A stretch of 64,000 bases of DNA, from contig CANFXW010000017.1 of NCBI GenBank assembly GCA_947451145.1, forward strand, positions 1 to 64,000, in the 5' to 3' direction. Shown here in pieces: positions 59,603-64,000 of this stretch. A model generated the notes under the pieces. That model had not been told where the DNA came from. It made no database searches and saw nothing but the letters and a program-made list of their open reading frames with translations. The first letter of the stretch is position 1. Each line of letters opens with the position of its first letter. Made by a program: the position numbers and the translations under genes. This stretch comes from Sphingomonadaceae bacterium (GTDB lineage Bacteria; Pseudomonadota; Alphaproteobacteria; Sphingomonadales; Sphingomonadaceae).

Positions 59603-60406
59603 TCAACCGGGCTTTTGCCCGACCAGCGCAAAGCTCGCGCCTTGCGGGTCCATGCCGTTGATGATCCAGTCACCGCCGGGCACTTCCTGCGGGCCGTGGA
59701 ACACCTGCCCGCCATTCGCCTCAACCGCAGCTTTGGCCGCCATGATGTCGGGCACGCGGATGTAGTAATTCCAGCCAGCCACCGGCACATGGGGAGGCTT
59801 TTGCATCATCGCACCGATGCCTTCGCCGTGGAAGTCGATGAAGCAGTAGTCGCCCATGTCGCCCATCGGCATCGAGCTATTGAATTCGAAGTTGAAATGC
59901 TTGGCATAGAACACTTTGGCCGCATCGAGATCGGTCGTGTAAAGTTCATTCCACGAAACGTGCTGCGGCACCCAGCGGTCATAGGCATCGCTTGAGGCAT
60001 CGGGATCATCCGCTGGCGGGGTGGGGGTCATGACGTAGAACGGCACGCCTTGCGGGTCGGTCACCATGGCGAAGCGGCCGACGCCTTCCATATTTGTGGC
60101 GGGCATATAGACCCGGCCGCCATCGGCCGTGATCGCCGCGACCTTGGCATCGACATCGGCGGTGTAGAAATAGGCGACCCAGGCTGGATGGGCACCGCCT
60201 GCCAGCATTTCAGGCGTCAGTCCCATCATTCCGCCGGTCATCCCGCCATCGCTGCGCTGGATGTGGCGATAGTCCATGCCGCTGGCTGCGGCATTGGCGC
60301 TGCTATCTACCGTCCATCCGACAACCGCGTTGTAAAATGCTGCCGAAGCCCCGGCGTCGGGTGTCATCAGTTCGTACCAGATGAAGCTGCCTTCCGGATT
60401 AGTCAT
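59603..60406 (-). CDS. Double VOC-domain protein
   Basis: A 267-residue protein with two VOC (glyoxalase-like) modules, roughly residues 5-120 and 140-265. FIWYELMTPDAGASAAFYNA starts the first and SWNELYTTDLDAAKVFYAKH the second. Histidine and glutamate residues at repeated positions suggest a metal site. It lies 4 bases after the DUF1428 gene. Confidence 0.9.
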   Translation of the reverse strand: MTNPEGSFIWYELMTPDAGASAAFYNAVVGWTVDSSANAAASGMDYRHIQRSDGGMTGGMMGLTPEMLAGGAHPAWVAYFYTADVDAKVAAITADGGRVYMPATNMEGVGRFAMVTDPQGVPFYVMTPTPPADDPDASSDAYDRWVPQHVSWNELYTTDLDAAKVFYAKHFNFEFNSSMPMGDMGDYCFIDFHGEGIGAMMQKPPHVPVAGWNYYIRVPDIMAAKAAVEANGGQVFHGPQEVPGGDWIINGMDPQGASFALVGQKPG

Positions 60407-60410
60407 CGCT

Positions 60411-60785
60411 TTATCCTTTCAGTTCAAGAACCGGCGAAAATCCGCCGAAAATCATGCGTTTGCCGTCAAATGGCGGGGGATTTTTCACCGGGTCCCAAGC
60501 GGGGTCGTTCATCACCTCGGGGCTGTGCATCCTGGCATAGCCGGCATCGCGGGTTTCCTTGTCGGGCCATTCGATCCAGCTGAACACGACTGTCTCGTCA
60601 TCGGTGGCCTGCACCGCGCGGTAAAAGTCGGTGAGCTTGCCTTCGGGCACATCGTCGCCCCAGCATTCCATCACGCGCGTCGCACCCCATTCGAGGAACT
60701 TGCTGTCCACGCTTTTGGCGCAATCGATGAAGGCCTGTTTGTTGGCTTTGGGAACAGCGATTACGAAACCGTCGATATAGGACAT
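60411..60785 (-). CDS. DUF1428 family protein
   Basis: A 124-residue protein that matches the DUF1428 group (related to YbaA): MSYIDGFVIAVPKANKQAFI at the start and FSWIEWPDKETRDAGYARMH in the middle, ending MIFGGFSPVLELKG. It has a ferredoxin-like dimeric fold in known relatives, but no known activity. Spacing to its neighbours is 3 and 4 bases, so it belongs to the operon. Confidence 0.9.
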   Translation of the reverse strand: MSYIDGFVIAVPKANKQAFIDCAKSVDSKFLEWGATRVMECWGDDVPEGKLTDFYRAVQATDDETVVFSWIEWPDKETRDAGYARMHSPEVMNDPAWDPVKNPPPFDGKRMIFGGFSPVLELKG

Positions 60786-60788
60786 GGG

Positions 60789-61016
60789 TCAGTCTCCCTG
60801 TTTCTTAGCGCCTTTGAACAGCGCGACGAGGGCCATCGCGTGGCCGTGGCCAAGGCCGAATTCTTTCTTCAGTGCGGCAACGATAGCCATGGCTTTCACC
60901 CCGTCTGCCAGTCCGGAGCCATTGCTGAAGCCCTTTTCTGCCGCCCACTTACGGAAATCGGCAGGCGACTTGCCGGTCTTGGTCTGAATGTTGTCCAGAT
61001 AGGCTTGGAAGCTCAT
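60789..61016 (-). CDS. DUF4287 family small protein
   Basis: A 75-residue helical protein of the DUF4287 type: MSFQAYLDNIQTKTGKSPAD then GLGHGHAMALVALFKGAKK. No activity is known. It overlaps the TetR gene by four bases (ATGA), so it is translated with the regulator. Confidence 0.9.
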   Translation of the reverse strand: MSFQAYLDNIQTKTGKSPADFRKWAAEKGFSNGSGLADGVKAMAIVAALKKEFGLGHGHAMALVALFKGAKKQGD

Positions 61017-61657
61017 TGCAGGATCCTGTCCTCATCCACATTGAAAAGCATGGAAAAATAGCGCCGCAGGTGACCGAGTTGTTCACGTGCGATCTCGGCG
61101 CACATCTCGCCATCCTGAGTTTTGGCGAGGACGAATGAACCCTGGATGACGGTCTGGACGTGGCGGGCGAGGCTGGCGGCGCTGGTGCCCTTTACCCCGC
61201 GCTGGGCGATGGCTGCCGCAAGGTCTGCTTCAAGCGCTGCGGCGTTGCCCATGATGCTCGCTTCGCAGGCGACGCGGATCGCGGCGGAGGAACGGAATGC
61301 TTCCTGCACCATGGTTCCGGCCACACAGGAAAAGCCCTCAACCGGGCCACCGATCAGCGCGAGCCGGAAGTCGATGTAGCCGAGCACCCGGTCCACCGGA
61401 TCGGCGTGGTGGTGATAGGGGGCTGCGGCGAAGAAGGCCGAGGTGCTGGCCGACCAGTATTCCGCAGCCGCAACGCCGAGCGCTTCCTTGCTGGGGAAGT
61501 GATGGAAGAATGCGCCCTTGGTAACGCCCGCTTCACCGCAGAGCTGGTCAACGCTGGTGGCCGAATAGCCATTGCTGCGCACCAGCTTCACCGCCGCTTC
61601 TAGCAGCTTGTCCCGTGCTGTGACCGGGGCGGGGCGGAAGGGGCGATTCGGGATCAT
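61013..61657 (-). CDS. TetR-family regulator of the GST/VOC operon
   Basis: A 214-residue repressor. TARDKLLEAAVKLVRSNGYS then TSVDQLCGEAGVTKGAFFHH is the TetR HTH. The C-terminal ligand domain contains several cysteines (FSCVAGTMVQ, VACEAS), which could sense electrophiles. The ATG at 61657 lies 11 bases from a 20-base palindrome, its likely operator, so the gene represses itself and the seven genes after it. Confidence 0.92.
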   Translation of the reverse strand: MIPNRPFRPAPVTARDKLLEAAVKLVRSNGYSATSVDQLCGEAGVTKGAFFHHFPSKEALGVAAAEYWSASTSAFFAAAPYHHHADPVDRVLGYIDFRLALIGGPVEGFSCVAGTMVQEAFRSSAAIRVACEASIMGNAAALEADLAAAIAQRGVKGTSAASLARHVQTVIQGSFVLAKTQDGEMCAEIAREQLGHLRRYFSMLFNVDEDRILQ

Positions 61658-61667
61658 CAAACGCAAA

Positions 61668-61687
61668 CATACCAACTGGTCGGTATG
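61668..61687. promoter_or_regulatory. Palindromic TetR operator
   Basis: The 20 bases CATACCAACTGGTCGGTATG form an inverted repeat with arms CATACC and GGTATG, and partial pairing inside. It lies just upstream of the TetR start. Sites of this TACC...GGTA type are common for TetR regulators. It is the probable promoter-overlapping operator of the eight-gene operon. Confidence 0.75.
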
Positions 61688-61742
61688 CCGACAAGTCCTG
61701 CATGTTAACCCCTTGTTTGCTCCCGTGGTTTAACCCGCGAAC

Positions 61743-63425
61743 ATGGGATTGGGGATTACAATCAGGCGGCTTTTGGCTTTGCTTGTGCTCGCGCTGTTTG
61801 CGGGCGGTCCGGCTTTCGCTCTGGAACGTCCGATCCAGAGCTGTGCCGCCCGGCTGCTTCCGGGTGAAAATGCCTTGCAGGCCAGCGCCAATTCCGCCCG
61901 TTTCGATTGTAGTACCCGCCAGAACGATCTGGGGCCGGGTGACTTCGCGGTCCGTCTGCGCTTTGATCCGGTCACAGCCAGCGCCGATGATCCGCTTGTC
62001 CTGCATACCGGCAGCGTCTGGCAGGATGGCGAGACTGTTCATATGCTCTATGCGGATGGCAGTGAGGCAAAGCTGGAGCTCACATCCCAGACCACCTCAC
62101 GCTTCCTGACGCTCGGGGCAATTCTGGAATTTCCTGTTCCCTATCGGCAAGCGGCGCTTTCCTCGATCCTGATCGAAACAAAGGGTTCGGCCAATTTGCG
62201 CGGACTGGTGATCGGGCCGCACTTGATGACCCGGTCCGAAGCCGCCCGCAGCGGCGTGATGTTCGTCTCGATCTATTCCGCCTTTGCTGGCCTCGCGGTT
62301 GCCCTGCTGATCTACAACCTGTCGCTCTGGCGCGCCTTGCGGCACCGTTTTCAGCTTCACTATTCGATGATGGTCGCCGCCTTGATCGGCTATACCTTCA
62401 CCTCGTCCGGTGCGCTGCTCTTGGCCTTGCCGACAATGGCCAACAATGATCGCCTGCGGGTGAACTACATCCTGCTGGCATTTTGCGCGCTTACCGGGGT
62501 GCGCTTTGTCCGGACCTTCTTTGAACGCGAGGTGCGAGAAGACTGGCTGCGCAATGCCATCATGATCACTGGCATAGCCGTGATGCTTTCGGCACTGGCC
62601 TTCGCTGCTTTGGCGCCCTGGCATATCGGCATTCTCGACCGGATCTACTTCCTCATGATGTCGGCGCTGCTGGTCCCGATATTCCCCTTGCTGGCCTTGG
62701 CCGGATACCGCCGCGCCCGGCATTTCCCCTTGTTCATGCTGGCATGGTCAACCCCGCTGATCATAGCAGTGCTGCGCGCGGCCTATGGCTTCAACCTCGT
62801 ATCCTATTCGGTGTGGCTGGATAACGGCAATCTGCTGGCGATGGCCATCGAAGCGATGTTCAGCGCGCTGCTGGTGACGGCAAGGGTGCGGGAGATAACC
62901 CAGCAGCGCGACCACGCGCTTGCCGGAGAGCAATCGGCGCGGGAACTGGCAGCCATCGATCCACTGACCGGCCTGCTCAACCGCCGCTCGTTCATCGATC
63001 AAGCTATTGGCCTGCGTTCGCGACAAACCTTGCTGCTGATCGACATCGATCATTTCAAGGTCGTCAATGACCGGCTGGGGCATGAAGCCGGTGACCGCGT
63101 GCTGGCAGCCGTCGCCGCTGCGATCGACGAATGCCGCCCGCCACGCAGCTTGGCCGTGCGGCTCGGCGGTGAGGAGTTCGGCGTATTGATCCCGCGGGCG
63201 CTGGCTGACAAGAAGTGCGCCGAGCGGCTGCTCGATGCTGTGCGCAGCGCGGCGATGCCGCAGGGCGTTACTGTGACCGTTAGTATCGGCATGTCCGAAG
63301 GGCAGGTATCAAGCGAAGACGACTGGAAACGCCTCTACCGGCTCGCCGATGCCGCTCTCTATCGCGCCAAGTCAGACGGGCGGGACCGCGCCTGCAAGGC
63401 CACCGATTTCCGCCACGCTGCATAG
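61743..63425 (+). CDS. Membrane-bound diguanylate cyclase (7TMR-DISM plus GGDEF)
   Basis: A 560-residue cyclase making the second messenger c-di-GMP. A signal peptide is followed by a periplasmic beta-rich domain (to about residue 165), seven or so helices (about 170-385), and a GGDEF domain whose signature reads GGEEF at 475-479. ATDPLTGL-type block is present as AIDPLTGLLNRRSF. The inhibitory RxxD site expected just before GGEEF is absent (RSLAVRL), so feedback inhibition by c-di-GMP is probably lost. The start ATG is at 61743. Confidence 0.92.
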   Translation: MGLGITIRRLLALLVLALFAGGPAFALERPIQSCAARLLPGENALQASANSARFDCSTRQNDLGPGDFAVRLRFDPVTASADDPLVLHTGSVWQDGETVHMLYADGSEAKLELTSQTTSRFLTLGAILEFPVPYRQAALSSILIETKGSANLRGLVIGPHLMTRSEAARSGVMFVSIYSAFAGLAVALLIYNLSLWRALRHRFQLHYSMMVAALIGYTFTSSGALLLALPTMANNDRLRVNYILLAFCALTGVRFVRTFFEREVREDWLRNAIMITGIAVMLSALAFAALAPWHIGILDRIYFLMMSALLVPIFPLLALAGYRRARHFPLFMLAWSTPLIIAVLRAAYGFNLVSYSVWLDNGNLLAMAIEAMFSALLVTARVREITQQRDHALAGEQSARELAAIDPLTGLLNRRSFIDQAIGLRSRQTLLLIDIDHFKVVNDRLGHEAGDRVLAAVAAAIDECRPPRSLAVRLGGEEFGVLIPRALADKKCAERLLDAVRSAAMPQGVTVTVSIGMSEGQVSSEDDWKRLYRLADAALYRAKSDGRDRACKATDFRHAA

Positions 63426-63497
63426 GCGCGGCTTTTTGCGACAAACGCGCAATCCGTATTGCAGCGGCGCGCCTCTGCCTATAGGCGCTGTCGAGCC

Positions 63498-64000
63498 ATG
63501 ACAGACATTCCAAACATCCAGGCCGGCACATCCGGCACGACCGTCCTCGAAGCGCCAGACCGCATGGTCTCGGCCCGCGAACTGTTCGGCATCGATACCG
63601 ACATGATGGTTCCCGCTTTCTCCGAAGCGGACGAGCGCGTGCCCGATTTCGATGATTCCTATGTTTTCGATCCTGACACCACGCTGGCGATCCTTGCGGG
63701 CTTTGCCTTCAACCGCCGCGTGATGGTGCAAGGCTATCACGGCACCGGCAAATCAACCCACATCGAGCAGGTCGCTGCCCGGCTTAACTGGCCGTGCATC
63801 CGCATCAACCTTGATGCCCATATCAGCCGTATCGACCTGATCGGCCGCGACGCCATTGTGCTGCGCGACGGTTTGCAGGTTACCGAATTCCGCGAAGGCC
63901 TGCTGCCCTGGGCGCTGCAGCACCCCGTCGCTCTCGTGTTCGACGAATACGACGCTGGTCGCCCCGACGTGATGTTCGTGATCCAGCGCGTGCTGGAAAC
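63498..64000 (+). CDS. cobS: Aerobic cobaltochelatase subunit CobS, 5' part
   Basis: The first 167 codons of CobS, the AAA ATPase partner of CobT; the gene runs off the window. The sequence has Walker A GYHGTGKS at 79-86 and Walker B ALVFDEYD at 145-152, with FDPDTTLAILAGF before them. The start ATG at 63498 reads MTDIPNIQAGTSGTTV. In many alphaproteobacteria it is near bolA, the J-domain gene and cobT; here bolA/J-domain lie 6-7 kb upstream with the TetR operon and a diguanylate cyclase between, and cobT is at 9.3 kb. Confidence 0.92.
   Translation, partial: MTDIPNIQAGTSGTTVLEAPDRMVSARELFGIDTDMMVPAFSEADERVPDFDDSYVFDPDTTLAILAGFAFNRRVMVQGYHGTGKSTHIEQVAARLNWPCIRINLDAHISRIDLIGRDAIVLRDGLQVTEFREGLLPWALQHPVALVFDEYDAGRPDVMFVIQRVLE

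Overview
The window is a GC-rich, gene-dense chromosomal segment of an alphaproteobacterium, most likely a sphingomonad of the Novosphingobium/Sphingobium type. This rests on the recognisable protein sequences, the rpmF-plsX-fabH-ihfA-merR gene order, the large TonB-dependent receptors, the split CobS/CobT homologues, and the intergenic inverted repeats typical of these genomes. No phage, integrase, transposase, CRISPR array, rRNA or tRNA was found. The exact genus is an inference.

Layout. 0-2.2 kb: start of the ATP synthase operon (atpH-atpA-atpG, minus strand). 2.5-9.2 kb: Ada DNA repair regulator, a gluzincin-like TPR protein, a CPBP membrane protease, PriA helicase and a transaldolase. 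9.2-13 kb: CobT, CysS and an overlapping RES-domain gene. 13-14.4 kb: a small HTH operon divergent from a LexA/CI-like S24 repressor with repeated operator-like boxes between them. 14.4-15.5 kb: YcbL-like hydrolase and MAPEG protein. 15.6-18.7 kb: the conserved rpmF-plsX-fabH-ihfA-merR operon. 18.8-20.9 kb: an MFS transporter overlapping an SMP-30-like lactonase gene. 21-24.3 kb: a class A acid phosphatase plus TonB receptor operon with a candidate Pho box. 24.3-29.5 kb: NTF2-like protein, BamD, an Rrf2 regulator, a YezD-like small protein and a second TonB receptor, separated by strong inverted repeats.

29.6-37.5 kb: recN-ligA, mlaA-gre-like, then a minus-strand run of SDR, subclass B3 metallo-beta-lactamase, PrmA and a small CxxC protein. 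37.6-40.3 kb: sdhCDA ending in a clear terminator with no sdhB. 40.4-45 kb: a secreted repeat protein, an NTF2-like gene and a luciferase-like monooxygenase coupled to an OYE-family iron-sulfur flavoprotein. 45-48.7 kb: a BlaI-type repressor, an M56 antirepressor and CreD, preceded by a nested palindromic operator. 48.7-53.9 kb: LldD, a secreted protein, a YpfJ-like peptidase, BdhA and an M28 peptidase.

53.9-57.3 kb: minus-strand bolA-slipin-pirin-hydrolase, with a J-domain gene divergent from bolA. 57.3-61.7 kb: a compact TetR-led operon of eight small genes (DUF4287, DUF1428, two VOC proteins, two GSTs, SRPBCC) with a palindromic operator overlapping the TetR start region; this looks like a glutathione-linked detoxification module. 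61.7-64 kb: a diguanylate cyclase and the 5' part of cobS.

Much of the window is housekeeping. The most interesting parts are the TetR detoxification operon, the BlaI/M56 locus with a possible internal translation start, the S24 repressor switch, the RES gene with no visible antitoxin, the Pho-box phosphatase/receptor pair, and the several repeat families.
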